DNA of 64,000 nucleotides from positions 1 through 64,000 of the forward strand of contig JBIOYC010000074.1 of NCBI GenBank assembly GCA_044869955.1. The letters run 5' to 3'. Made by a program: the position numbers and the translations under genes. The notes under the pieces were generated by a model. That model searched no databases. It was not told where the DNA came from and saw only the letters and a list, made by a program, of their open reading frames with translations. Position 1 is the stretch's first letter; each line of letters opens with the position of its first letter. The stretch comes from CALMKX01 sp044869955 (lineage in GTDB: Bacteria > Acidobacteriota > Thermoanaerobaculia > Multivoradales > SZUA-115). Shown piece by piece: positions 37,014-45,414 of the stretch.

Positions 37014-37772
37014 CTACCGCCGATCCTTCAGGAAGGGCAGTCTCGCCCGGGTCTCGGCCACCAAGGTCGGGTCGATCTCGGCGAGCAGCAGGGTCTCGCC
37101 CCGGGAGGCCGAGGCCAGCGTCTCGCCCATCGGGTCGACGATCCGGCTGTCCCCGACGTAGACCAGCCGCCCTCCCTCGCCGACCCTGTTGACCGCCACC
37201 ACGTAGGCCTGATTCTCGATCGCCCGCGCGGTGGCGAGGCCCACCCAGTGGTGGCGCCGGGTCTCCGGCCAGTTGGCCACCACCAGGTAGGCGTCGGTCC
37301 CCGGGGCCACGGCCCAGAATTCATCGGCGAAGCGCAGGTCGTAGCAGACGAAGAGGGAGAAGCGCACGCCTTCGATCGTCACCGTCACCCGCTCGCGGCC
37401 GGCCTCGAAGTGCTCCTGCTCGCCGGCGTAGGTGAAGGGATGGATCTTGGCGTAGCGGTGGAGCTCCCCGCCTGGCCCCGCAACCAGCAGGGTGTTGGCC
37501 GGCCGCTCGGCGCCGGGTGAGCGCTCGGGGAGGGAGCCGGCGAGCCAGCAGCCCAGGCGCCTGGCCTCGCGGACCAGGAACTCGGTGGAGGGTCCCCCGG
37601 GAGGCTCGGCGGTGCGCTCGGTCGCCATCGAGAAGCCGCAGGCGAACATCTCGGGCAGGGCGATCAGGCGGGCCCCGGTCGCGGCGGCGCGCTCGAGCCA
37701 GGGAACGAGCCGTGCGAAGTTGCCCGGCGGGTCTTCCCAAAGGATATCGGTCTGGAGGGCGGCGACGCGCAT
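37014..37772 (-). CDS. Carbon-nitrogen hydrolase, omega-amidase (YafV/Nit2 type)
   Basis: This 252-aa enzyme has the nitrilase triad: Glu41 in IALPEMFACGF, Lys109 in RYAKIHPF and Cys143 in FVCYDLRFADEFW. The CYDLRF(A)DEFW form and FTYAGEQEHFEAG resemble the YafV/Nit2 branch, which hydrolyses alpha-ketoglutaramate and alpha-ketosuccinamate. That reaction pulls glutamine transaminases forward in methionine salvage; a YbdL-type aminotransferase is encoded 4 kb away at 41540-42709. No clear ribosome-binding site precedes the ATG. Confidence 0.9.
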   Translation of the reverse strand: MRVAALQTDILWEDPPGNFARLVPWLERAAATGARLIALPEMFACGFSMATERTAEPPGGPSTEFLVREARRLGCWLAGSLPERSPGAERPANTLLVAGPGGELHRYAKIHPFTYAGEQEHFEAGRERVTVTIEGVRFSLFVCYDLRFADEFWAVAPGTDAYLVVANWPETRRHHWVGLATARAIENQAYVVAVNRVGEGGRLVYVGDSRIVDPMGETLASASRGETLLLAEIDPTLVAETRARLPFLKDRR

Positions 37773-37848
37773 GGCGGGAGGATGGCCGATCGGTGGGCCG
37801 GAAGCAAGACTGCGGGACCTCGTCTCGCAAATTGGCGACTTCGCCGTC

Positions 37849-37878
37849 TTGACTACAAGGTTCGAGAGAACTTAAAAT
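37849..37878 (+). promoter_or_regulatory. Promoter of the cassette-2 operon
   Basis: TTGACT and TAAAAT are separated by 18 nt, and the ATG of the first gene is 26 nt past the -10. This lies in an AT-richer patch than most of the window. Confidence 0.6.
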
Positions 37879-37904
37879 CGCGCATCACTAGAGATGGTAT
37901 ACCC

Positions 37905-38672
37905 ATGAACGAGAGACACTGCTTGCGGCCCATGAGTTGGATCCTGGTCGGATTTCTGACGGGCAGCGCTGTGCTCGCCGAGGTTCCCGACCGAATCGAT
38001 TCCCCTCTCAAATCACCCTCCAACGTCCTTTGGCTTTCAGAGGAGCTTGCCTTCAGTCCTTCCGGTGAGCTTCGCAGCGAGCTGTTCTCGAGTTCCGAGC
38101 TTTCCATGCTCCGCAACGAGGTTGAGGGCCTTCGTCGCGCCAGAGCACGCGCAGTGGACGGCAGTGCCGAGACCGCGTGTCCTCTGATCCAAGTGGGCGA
38201 TCGCGACTTTGCGGCCGATCGGCCCACCCTGGCGCAAGTGTTCGAGGAAGCTAAGCTCGTGGTCCTGGGGGAGCTAGCCGCGGTCGAGCAAGGTGTGTTC
38301 TACGGCCAGTTCGTGACCCTCTACGAGCTCCGGATCGAGACCGTCGCCAAGGCCCCGGCCAGTTGGAGCGCGCCCGAAACTCTCCTGTTCGTGGGTGTCC
38401 GCTTCGACCGAGTGGTCGATGGTACGCGCGTCTGTCTGGCCGGATCGCGCTTCCCTCATGAGCCGACACTAGGTCGTCGGGTCCTGATTCTCGCTCGAGC
38501 GATCCCGGTCGAGAGCCCGGTCGTTTTGAACCCGCTCGAGGACGAGCTCTACTTCGAGATCGAGGGCGGAGTCGCCTCCTTGCCATGGGCCAAGGCGACG
38601 GGCCTGCCGGCTGGGGTGTCCTGGGCCGAAGTAGAGAGGCAGCTGTTCGCTGTACAGGACAAGCGGCCATGA
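37905..38672 (+). CDS. Secreted protein paired with a metalloprotease (cassette 2 partner)
   Basis: The 255-aa product has a signal peptide (about 1-25, ILVGFLTGSAVLA) and a helical segment (SSSELSMLRNEVEGLRRARA). A beta-rich domain follows with VFEEAKLVVLGELAAV, RIETVAKAP and LGRRVLILARAIPV. No named family is recognised. It resembles the 23585 protein in the order of helix, VVxGE strand, beta region, SRFPHEP and the RxLIL strand, and like it precedes a zinc metalloprotease. It overlaps that gene by 4 bp (ATGA). It could be a dedicated chaperone, inhibitor or export partner. Confidence 0.72.
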   Translation: MNERHCLRPMSWILVGFLTGSAVLAEVPDRIDSPLKSPSNVLWLSEELAFSPSGELRSELFSSSELSMLRNEVEGLRRARARAVDGSAETACPLIQVGDRDFAADRPTLAQVFEEAKLVVLGELAAVEQGVFYGQFVTLYELRIETVAKAPASWSAPETLLFVGVRFDRVVDGTRVCLAGSRFPHEPTLGRRVLILARAIPVESPVVLNPLEDELYFEIEGGVASLPWAKATGLPAGVSWAEVERQLFAVQDKRP

Positions 38673-39316
38673 AGACTACCCGTCCCGGCGGGCTGGGCCG
38701 GTCGAGGTGGGCTGCTCTGTTGCTTTGCTTCTTGGCAGCAGCGACCGGGACGGATGCCAGAGGAGACAGCTGTGCCAACAGCTATTCGGAAATCTCGGCC
38801 AGTTCTGCCATCGATACCATCCGACTCAACGGAATCTACGGCGACCGAGCCCCCTGCATCAGCTGTCTGTCGACCGCGGCGAGCGCGTGGTCCAGTGCCT
38901 GTGGGAGCAGCAGTCTCCCCAACCTGACCACCAGCGGGGCTGCCGACATGGTCGTCCCGGTCTATTTCCTGCTTGGTCAGAATCCAGGAACGGTCCCGGG
39001 CTGCAGCGGCACCAAGTGCGCGTGTACGCGGCTGACTTTCTCCGGGGGTCAGATTGCCACCGCACAGATCTACATCTGGGAAGCCACCGGTGGTGGGCAG
39101 AACTGCACCGCGCAACAGACGGCAGTTCTCACTCACGAGATCGGGCATCTTCTCGGTCTGGAGGACCCCTCGCCGGGGACCTGCACGACGAGGATCATGG
39201 GCAACGTCACTGGTGCCATCGCTGCCGCCGACTGCAACGAAGTGGATGGCAACTTCTACATGAGCTGGGAGGGAGGAGTGCCGAATGACCACGACTGCGT
39301 CTGGCGCGAATACTGA
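38669..39316 (+). CDS. Secreted zinc metalloprotease (metzincin type, cassette 2)
   Basis: This 215-aa protein has a signal peptide (about 1-30) and is Cys-rich, suggesting disulfides. The zinc motif is HEIGHLLGLED, where the third His position is occupied by Glu-Asp rather than the usual H in HExxHxxGxxH. IMGNV downstream could be the Met-turn. With only two clear His ligands the site is unusual: Asp may act as the third ligand, as in snapalysin-like metzincins. It is translationally coupled to the partner upstream and overlaps the next gene by 32 bp. Confidence 0.78.
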   Translation: MKTTRPGGLGRSRWAALLLCFLAAATGTDARGDSCANSYSEISASSAIDTIRLNGIYGDRAPCISCLSTAASAWSSACGSSSLPNLTTSGAADMVVPVYFLLGQNPGTVPGCSGTKCACTRLTFSGGQIATAQIYIWEATGGGQNCTAQQTAVLTHEIGHLLGLEDPSPGTCTTRIMGNVTGAIAAADCNEVDGNFYMSWEGGVPNDHDCVWREY

Positions 39317-39986
39317 GCAACTCCTGCGCCGAGCCCGCACCCGCGTCAGCTGGTGCTTGCTCCTGGTGGTCCCCGGCTTCGTCGTCCCCGCGATGGCCGA
39401 TCACGCCTGCACCAGCCCTTTGATTCTCAATCTGGACGATAACGGGCGGATCGACACGACGGGCGAAGAGCACTGGGTCGACTTCGACATCGATGGCGAT
39501 GGCGAGCTCGATCGCATCGCTTGGACCAGCTTCGAAGCCGAAGATGCTCTCCTTTGGCTGGACCTCAACGACAACCGCCTGGCGGATCACGGCGGCGAGC
39601 TCTTCGGCGACTCCACCCGCCTTCCATCGGGTGAGTTGGCCCGCAATGGCTTTGAGGCGTTGGCGGTTTACGATCGGCCGGAGCAGGGCGGCGATGGGGA
39701 TGGGCGGATCACCGCCCTCGACCGGATCTGGCCCCGCCTGCGCCTGTGGGCCGACTTCAACCACGATGCCGTCTCGCAGCCGGAAGAGATCCACCGTCTC
39801 ACGCCTTCGGCAGTTCTAGCCATCGACCTAGCCTACGAGAAGGCGCAGGTGCTCGACGGTCACGGCAACCTCCACGCCCTGCGGGGGACCTTCGTGAGAC
39901 GCGTAAGAGAGGCAGGCTTCGAGAGGATCCAGCAGGAGCTGGTCGAGGACGTTTCCTTCCTCTCGGAGGAGTTGCACCAACCTTGA
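39285..39986 (+). CDS. Secreted EF-hand-like calcium-binding protein
   Basis: The product is about 233 aa; after a basic N-region comes a signal peptide (WCLLLVVPGFVVPAMA). The mature part has a Ca-binding pattern familiar from RTX-associated domains: LILNLDDNGRIDTTG, VDFDIDGDGELDRIAW, LLWLDLNDNRLADHGGELFG, GGDGDGRITALDRIWPRL and LWADFNHDAVSQPEE. Asp/Asn/Gly loops of DxDxDG type suggest several Ca sites. It is third in the operon after the cassette-2 protease. The start overlaps the protease gene by 32 bp; no better start is visible. Confidence 0.78.
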   Translation: MTTTASGANTEQLLRRARTRVSWCLLLVVPGFVVPAMADHACTSPLILNLDDNGRIDTTGEEHWVDFDIDGDGELDRIAWTSFEAEDALLWLDLNDNRLADHGGELFGDSTRLPSGELARNGFEALAVYDRPEQGGDGDGRITALDRIWPRLRLWADFNHDAVSQPEEIHRLTPSAVLAIDLAYEKAQVLDGHGNLHALRGTFVRRVREAGFERIQQELVEDVSFLSEELHQP

Positions 39987-40007
39987 CCGTTGGCGAGCCC
40001 GTGCTCC

Positions 40008-41525
40008 TCAGTCGTCGGCCGCCGAGGCGTCCTTGATCACGAAGCGGGCCGAGAGGCGCGCCACCTCGGTGGCGAGCCCGGCGAGCTCCACCGAGCGCAG
40101 CACTTCGGCGAAGTCCTTGTAGGCGGCGGGGGCCTCGTCCCGGGGATAGTTGCGGCCGTTGAAGAGGATGTCGCGCTCCTCGAAGGAACGGTCGATCTCC
40201 CCTTGGTCGAGCTCACGGATCGCCCGCTTGCGGCCCAAGGCCCTCCCGGCGCCGTGGTTGACGCTAAAGCAGGAGAGCGCGGCCCCGGGCTCGGCCACCA
40301 TCACCGAGGAGCCGGCCTGGGGGTTGCCCGGCAGCAGGATCGGGTGGCCGGTCTGCGCGAACGGAGTGCCGGCGAGCTCGTGGTGCCCGGCTGGGAAGGC
40401 GCGGGTGGCGCCCTTGCGGTGGACCCACATCCGTCGCCCCTCGACCACCTCGAGCCGGGCGATGTTGTGGCTGATGAAGTAGACCAAGGAGGCCTGGACG
40501 CCCGGCACGACCTCCTGGAAGGCCTCGAGCACCAGCGCATTGATCAAGAGGTGGTTGAGCGTGGCGAAGTTGGCGCCGAGAGCCATGTCGTCGAGGTAGT
40601 CATCGGCCTCGGCCGTGCCCAGCGGCGCATAGACCAGCTCGCGATCCCCGCCCGGCAGGGGGATGCTCCAGGTGGCGAACTTCTGCTGCAGAGTCTTGAA
40701 CTGGCGCGAGGCGAGCAGGTGCCCGAAGCCCCGCGAGCCGCAGTGGGAGAGGAAGGCCGCCCGACCGTCGGCGAGCCCGAAGGACTCCGCCACCCAGCGG
40801 GCGCGGTCGCTGCCGGCCACCTCGACTACCTCACACTCGCCGAAGTGGTTGCCACCGCCGTAGGAGCCGAGCTGCTGGACCTTCTCGCCGAACTTGCCGA
40901 AGGCTGGGTCAGTACCCAGCAGGCGCTCGAGACGCACCGCCAGGGCCTCCTGGGTGCCATCGTGGCCGCGGTGGAAGGCGTCCTCGCAGCGCTCGGCCCA
41001 TTCGGGTGGGATGCCGAGAGCCTCGCAGACCGCGTCCGAGGCTCCCTCCACCACCAGCCGGCGGCCGAGATCCTCCGCCACCCGCCGTGCCTTCCTCACC
41101 GAGCGCTGGCCCTTGCCGGCGCCGGTGGGCACCCGCTCGCCGATGGCCTCGATCAAGGCCCGACGTACCTTGCGGTCCACCACCGCCTCGGCGGGCAGGT
41201 CGAGCTGAAGCAGGCTCATCGAGCACTTGATGTCGACGCCGACCGGACCGGGGTAGATGTGGCTGGGCGAGGCGACCACGCAGCCGACCGGCGCCCCGTA
41301 GCCGACGTGAGCGTCCGGGTTGAGCACGACCCGGGCGACGCCCGGGGACATCCGGGTGTTCATAGCCTGCTGAAGGCAGCCGGCGTCGAAAGTTCGGCGG
41401 ATGGCCTCGGTGCCGATCACGGTGATCGGCGGCAGCGAGCCGCCGGCGACCGGCAAGAGGGCGGTAGCCTCGCCGGTCGGCACCAGCTCAAAGCCGGTGG
41501 CTTCAGAAGGGTTGGCAGAGGTCAT
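40008..41525 (-). CDS. rtcB: RNA-splicing ligase RtcB
   Basis: This 505-aa protein carries RtcB signatures: LNPDAHVGYGAPVGCVVA, VGVDIKCSMSL (Mn-binding Asp and Cys), YGGGNHFGE, FLSHCGSRGFGH, FISHNIA, VHRKGATRAFPAG and SCFSVNHGAGRALGR. RtcB joins 2',3'-cyclic phosphate (or 3'-phosphate) and 5'-OH RNA ends using GTP through a guanylated His. It follows the aminotransferase by 14 bp on the same strand. No RtcA or archease is adjacent. The frame stays open far upstream, antisense to nothing meaningful, but homology starts at this ATG. Confidence 0.95.
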   Translation of the reverse strand: MTSANPSEATGFELVPTGEATALLPVAGGSLPPITVIGTEAIRRTFDAGCLQQAMNTRMSPGVARVVLNPDAHVGYGAPVGCVVASPSHIYPGPVGVDIKCSMSLLQLDLPAEAVVDRKVRRALIEAIGERVPTGAGKGQRSVRKARRVAEDLGRRLVVEGASDAVCEALGIPPEWAERCEDAFHRGHDGTQEALAVRLERLLGTDPAFGKFGEKVQQLGSYGGGNHFGECEVVEVAGSDRARWVAESFGLADGRAAFLSHCGSRGFGHLLASRQFKTLQQKFATWSIPLPGGDRELVYAPLGTAEADDYLDDMALGANFATLNHLLINALVLEAFQEVVPGVQASLVYFISHNIARLEVVEGRRMWVHRKGATRAFPAGHHELAGTPFAQTGHPILLPGNPQAGSSVMVAEPGAALSCFSVNHGAGRALGRKRAIRELDQGEIDRSFEERDILFNGRNYPRDEAPAAYKDFAEVLRSVELAGLATEVARLSARFVIKDASAADD

Positions 41526-41539
41526 GGGCGGGCGGGAGG

Positions 41540-42709
41540 TTACCCGAAAGCTCGCCTCGCCCGCCAGGCGAGCAGCCGTTCCACCGCCTGGTCGATCGTG
41601 TCCTCGTCCTTGCAAAAGGCGAAGCGCAGCCAGGGGCGGCCGTGCTCTTTGTTGAGGTAGAAGGGGCTCGCCGGGATCGCCGCCACGCCGGCTTCCTCGG
41701 GCAGGAGGCGCGACAGCTCGAGGTCGTCGTCGAAGCCCAGGGGGCGGATGTCGGCGAGCACGAAGTAGGTGCCTTCCGGTGCCTGGACCCCGAAGCCGGA
41801 CTCGGCGAGGCCGCGGCAGAGACGGTCGCGCCGGCTCCGGTAGCGGGCCAGGTAGTCCTCGAAGTAGTCGTCGCCGGCCGCGAGGGCCCTGGCCATGGCC
41901 ACCTGGAACGGCGTGGCCTGGCAGAAGGTCACGAACTGGTGGGCTGCTCGCAGGGCCTGCGTCAGCTCTGGGGGGGCGCAGCTCCAGCCGATCTTCCAGC
42001 CGGTCAGGCTGAAGGTCTTGCCCGCCGAGGAGATGGTCACCGTGCGCTCGCGCATCCCGGGCAGGGAGGCGAGGGGCAGGTGCTCCCCCTCGAAGACCAG
42101 ATGCTCGTAGACCTCGTCCGAGACGGCGATCAGGTCGTGCCGGCGGCATAGGTCTGCTACCGCTTCCAGCTCGGCGCGGGTGTGCACCCGACCGGTGGGG
42201 TTCTGCGGTGTGTTGAGCAGGATCAGCCGGGTGCGGGGCGTGATCGTCGCCGCCAGCTCGGCGGGGTCGAAGCGGAAGCCCGGCTCGCGGAGGGTGACGG
42301 CGCGCACGGTGGCGCCGGCCATCTCGGCGCCGGCAAGGTAGGAGTCGTAGAAGGGCTCGAAGAGCACCACCTCGTCCCCGGGATCGCAGAAGGCCTGGAA
42401 GACGCAGAAGAGGGCCTCGGTGGCGCCGGCGTAGACGGTGATCTCCCCCTCGGGGTCGAGGTCCTGGCCATAGAAGCGCCTGCGCTGCGCGGAGACCGCC
42501 TCGACCAGCTCGGGCAGCCCGAAGCTGCGGCTGTACTGGTTCCGCCCCGCCCGGATGGCTTCGACGGCGGCTTCCTTGACGAAGTCCGGGCCATCGAAGT
42601 TGGGGGCCCCCTGGCCGAGGTTGATGGCGCCGAAGCGTGTGGCCAGCTGGTTGACGGCGGAGAAGATCGAGGTGCCGAAGCCGGAGACGCGTCGGGCGGC
42701 TCGCCTCAC
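41540..42709 (-). CDS. PLP-dependent aminotransferase, YbdL/glutamine-transaminase type
   Basis: The 389-aa fold-type I enzyme starts at GTG 42709, overlapping the regulator stop by 4 bp. Signatures are INLGQGAPNFDGPDFV, NQYSRSFGLPELVEAV, LLNTPQNPTGRVH, VSDEVYEHLVFEG and the PLP lysine in SSAGKTFSLTGWKIGW. The closest known types are YbdL methionine aminotransferase and kynurenine/glutamine transaminase K. The NLGQGxPNF and EVYEHLVF patterns favour that branch over AspC. An omega-amidase that would complete this pathway is encoded nearby. Confidence 0.9.
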   Translation of the reverse strand: MRRAARRVSGFGTSIFSAVNQLATRFGAINLGQGAPNFDGPDFVKEAAVEAIRAGRNQYSRSFGLPELVEAVSAQRRRFYGQDLDPEGEITVYAGATEALFCVFQAFCDPGDEVVLFEPFYDSYLAGAEMAGATVRAVTLREPGFRFDPAELAATITPRTRLILLNTPQNPTGRVHTRAELEAVADLCRRHDLIAVSDEVYEHLVFEGEHLPLASLPGMRERTVTISSAGKTFSLTGWKIGWSCAPPELTQALRAAHQFVTFCQATPFQVAMARALAAGDDYFEDYLARYRSRRDRLCRGLAESGFGVQAPEGTYFVLADIRPLGFDDDLELSRLLPEEAGVAAIPASPFYLNKEHGRPWLRFAFCKDEDTIDQAVERLLAWRARRAFG

Positions 42710-43167
42710 GGGTAGTCGTCCAGGTCCTGGAAGGGCAGGCCGCAAGGATAGAACAGGTTGAAAACCGGCTGTTCGATCGCCTCGGCGAATCCCAGGAAGA
42801 GGGGGCCGTACTTCTCGATCGGGGAACCGCCGGCCTCGACGGTCTGGTACTCCTCGACGCTGATGCCCATGGCTTCGGCGATCTGTTGGGGGGTCTTGCC
42901 ACGGCGCTCGCGGTGCTGGGCGATCAACCGGCCAGCCTGACCGGCCTGGCAGTCGGCGAAGCGCCCACTGTCGGCCAGCAGGCGGGAGGTCGGCGTCTCG
43001 AGCGAGATGGCGATCTGTGCCAGGCGATAGCCCCAATCCTCGGCCGGCGTGCTGCCGGCTTCGATGTCCTGGTATTCGGCGGCCGGGATGCCCAGCCGGG
43101 AAGCGGTCTGGTCGACTGTCAGACCCTTCTTCTCACGCTCTTTTCTGAGGACTTCGCCCTGTTTCAT
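42706..43167 (-). CDS. Regulator with two tandem Cro/CI-type HTH domains
   Basis: This 153-aa protein has an internal duplication. Residues about 3-60 (VLRKEREKKGLTVDQTASRL, PAAEYQDIEAGSTPAEDW) and 83-140 (LIAQHRERRGKTPQQIAEAM, SVEEYQTVEAGGSPIEKY) are both XRE-type HTH units of the same length. It leads the operon with the aminotransferase (GTGA overlap) and rtcB, so local regulation is plausible. No ligand domain is present; a covalently duplicated DNA-binding unit is unusual for this family. An ATG at 43167 follows GGAG. Confidence 0.82.
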   Translation of the reverse strand: MKQGEVLRKEREKKGLTVDQTASRLGIPAAEYQDIEAGSTPAEDWGYRLAQIAISLETPTSRLLADSGRFADCQAGQAGRLIAQHRERRGKTPQQIAEAMGISVEEYQTVEAGGSPIEKYGPLFLGFAEAIEQPVFNLFYPCGLPFQDLDDYP

Positions 43168-43582
43168 TCGTCTAGTCTCCCATGAGAGTGGTCTGGCCAA
43201 CTGCGGTCGGCGCCGGGCTCGACCCGGTCGCCGGGCGGACACTTCCTAAGGATGCGTTGCCACGCTCTGCCGTGACAGGGCACTATAGGAGAGACCGCTT
43301 TGCATGCGCCTTGCTAGTCAGGGTCGTCACTCTGACTCTCGCTGCGTTCCCTGGGCTGCCAGGAAGGCTCCGCCCGGTCGGTGCATGCACAAGGAACTAT
43401 GTATTATGGGGTGTTGCTGAGCACCAGAGTGTGGGCCGACTGGATCAGTCGGTGATCAAAGTGACCAGGAGTCTGGAGCAAACCGGGCCGGAGGGGCCGA
43501 CCCGGTTCGGGGTGAACCGTGCTCTAGACCTCGAAGAACCAAACCGACGTCTCGCGAACGTCAAACCCAGGAGGTTCCTCTC
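43168..43582. other. 415-bp non-coding divergent region
   Basis: This gap separates the tandem-HTH regulator (leftward) from the haloperoxidase-like gene (rightward). It is AT-richer than its flanks, has a possible -10 (TATTAT at about 43400) without a convincing -35, and several short inverted repeats (CCGGG-CTCGA-CCCGG, GGTTC-GGGGT-GAACC). The last bases hold AGGAGG for the rightward gene. I find no gene or structured RNA family. Confidence 0.4.
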
Positions 43583-45292
43583 ATGTCCGAGTCCGAAGTC
43601 CAGCACCGCATCCAAGATACGACTGAGGAGACCCAGGCGGATTCATCGGGTCTCTCTCGACGGCATCTGCTGGGGGGCATCGGCGCCCTGGCTGCCGCCG
43701 CCACCGCCGGCTCGCTGCCGGTGGTGCTCACGCCGACGACGGCCGAGGCCGAGCTCGGCCCGGAACTGGGCAGCAACCGCACCGCCGCCGCCGTGGCCAA
43801 GCGGCAACAGCTGACGGCCCTGATGCAGGCCGCTGGCTCGCCTGCGCATCCCGACAACGGCGACGAGGCGCTCTACGCCAACCTCATCGGCAACTACTCC
43901 AAGGGCCTGCCCCACAACGCCATCGGTGAGGTGCGCCCGGCGGCTTACTCGAAGTGGCTGACGGCCCTCAACTCGGGGCTCAACGCGGATTTCGAGGCGA
44001 TCCCCCTGGGCGGCGTCACGAAGCTGACCAGCCCACAGTCCGGCCTGGCCTACGACCCCGAGGGCAACGACGGACACCAATACGTCATCCCGCCGGCGCC
44101 GGCCTTCGCCAGCGCCGAAGAGGCGGGCGAGATCGTCGAGAACTACTGGATGGCCCTGCTGCGCGACACCCGCTTCACGGACTACGCGAACAGCGACCTC
44201 GCCCAGGCGGCGGCGGACGAGCTCTCCGGGCTCACTGACTTCCGGGGTCCGACGGAAGGCGGCGTGGTCACCCCGCAGAGCCTCTTCCGCGACGTCCTCC
44301 CCGGTTGCACCACCGGCCCCTACGTCTCGCAGTTCATGCTCCTGGGCACTCCGTTCGGCGTCGAGTACGTCGAGCGCCGGATGCGCACCCTGGCCCAGGG
44401 GAGCGACCACATGACCAGCTTCGCCGACTGGCTGGCGGTGCAGAACGGCAACGTCCCGGGCGCTGCGAGGTTCGACTCCACCCGGCGCTACGTCCGTAAC
44501 GGCCGCGACCTCTCCGAGTGGGTGCACATCGACGTGCTCTTCCAGGCCTACTTCAACGCCTGCCTGATCCTCGGCACTCCGCCCGACCCGAACAACAAGC
44601 CCACCGGCGGCGGCATCGGCTGCCCGCTCAACTCGGGCAACCCCTACAACGGGTACCAGAAGCAGGCTGCCTTCGCTACTTGGGGGCCCCCGTTCATCAA
44701 GGCCACTCTTTGCGAGGTCGCGTCCCGAGCCCTGAAGGCCCAGTGGTACCAGAAGTGGTTCGTGCACCGCCGCCTGCGTCCCGAGGCGTTCGCCGGATGC
44801 GTCCACGTGCACGTGAGCGGCCTGGCCGACTACCCGATCCACTCGGACGCGCTGGACTCCGAGGCCGCCAGCCGGGTGGCCAGCAAGTATGGCACTTACC
44901 TCCTGCCCATGGCCTTCCCAGAGGGCAGTCCCACCCATCCCGCCTACGGCGCCGGACACGCCACCGTCGCGGGCGCTTGCGTAACCGTCCTCAAGGCCTT
45001 TTTCGACGAGAGCTACGTCATCCCCAACCCGGTGGTCCCCAACGGCAACGGCACCCAACTGCGCCGCTGGGAGGGTGAGCCGCTGACCGTCGGTGGCGAG
45101 CTCAACAAGATCGCCTCCAACGTCGGCACCGGCCGTAACATCGCCGGCGTGCACTGGCGCTCGGACGCCCTCGAATCCTTCCGTCTCGGTGAGGCGGTGG
45201 CGATCGCCCTCCTGCGCGACCACAAGGCCTGCCTCCACGAGGAGGGCAGCTTCACCTTCACCAAGTTCGACGGCACCAGCATCACCATCTAG
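43583..45292 (+). CDS. Tat-exported vanadium-dependent haloperoxidase-like protein
   Basis: This 569-aa protein has a twin-arginine signal (SRRHLLGGIGALAAAA, residues about 25-45). The vanadate-site motifs are in order: KWFVHRRLRPE (Lys and Arg), PTHPAYGAGHATVAGA (the SGH region, with Ala replacing Ser) and RNIAGVHWRSD (Arg and axial His). It matches the large algal/cyanobacterial bromoperoxidase branch, not small acid phosphatases, whose fold is shared. It should bind vanadate and oxidise halides with H2O2 in the periplasm, though the Ser-to-Ala change could shift halide preference. AGGAGG precedes the ATG and a perfect hairpin follows the stop. Confidence 0.88.
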   Translation: MSESEVQHRIQDTTEETQADSSGLSRRHLLGGIGALAAAATAGSLPVVLTPTTAEAELGPELGSNRTAAAVAKRQQLTALMQAAGSPAHPDNGDEALYANLIGNYSKGLPHNAIGEVRPAAYSKWLTALNSGLNADFEAIPLGGVTKLTSPQSGLAYDPEGNDGHQYVIPPAPAFASAEEAGEIVENYWMALLRDTRFTDYANSDLAQAAADELSGLTDFRGPTEGGVVTPQSLFRDVLPGCTTGPYVSQFMLLGTPFGVEYVERRMRTLAQGSDHMTSFADWLAVQNGNVPGAARFDSTRRYVRNGRDLSEWVHIDVLFQAYFNACLILGTPPDPNNKPTGGGIGCPLNSGNPYNGYQKQAAFATWGPPFIKATLCEVASRALKAQWYQKWFVHRRLRPEAFAGCVHVHVSGLADYPIHSDALDSEAASRVASKYGTYLLPMAFPEGSPTHPAYGAGHATVAGACVTVLKAFFDESYVIPNPVVPNGNGTQLRRWEGEPLTVGGELNKIASNVGTGRNIAGVHWRSDALESFRLGEAVAIALLRDHKACLHEEGSFTFTKFDGTSITI

Positions 45293-45300
45293 CTCTCAGC

Positions 45301-45333
45301 GCCGGAGCCCTCTCCTCCATGGAGGGCTCCGGC
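45301..45333 (+). terminator. Perfect hairpin after the haloperoxidase-like gene
   Basis: GCCGGAGCCCTC and GAGGGCTCCGGC form a perfect 12-bp stem with a 9-nt loop, 8 bp after the stop. No T-tract follows, yet it isolates the gene from the acyl-CoA dehydrogenase operon. Confidence 0.65.
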
Positions 45334-45414
45334 GGCTTCCCCGCCTCGCGATCGGCGCGATACGATCTCCCTCCGTGCCGGCGTTCCGCCCCGCGTCCCC
45401 GAGAGGGCTTCCTC

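Noticed and set aside
41526..42902. Minus-strand N-terminal extension of RtcB
   Set aside because: It overlaps the aminotransferase in another frame and has no RtcB homology; translation starts at 41525.
43168..43582. Riboswitch or structured RNA upstream of the haloperoxidase-like gene
   Set aside because: Only short inverted repeats are present; no known riboswitch core could be recognised by eye.
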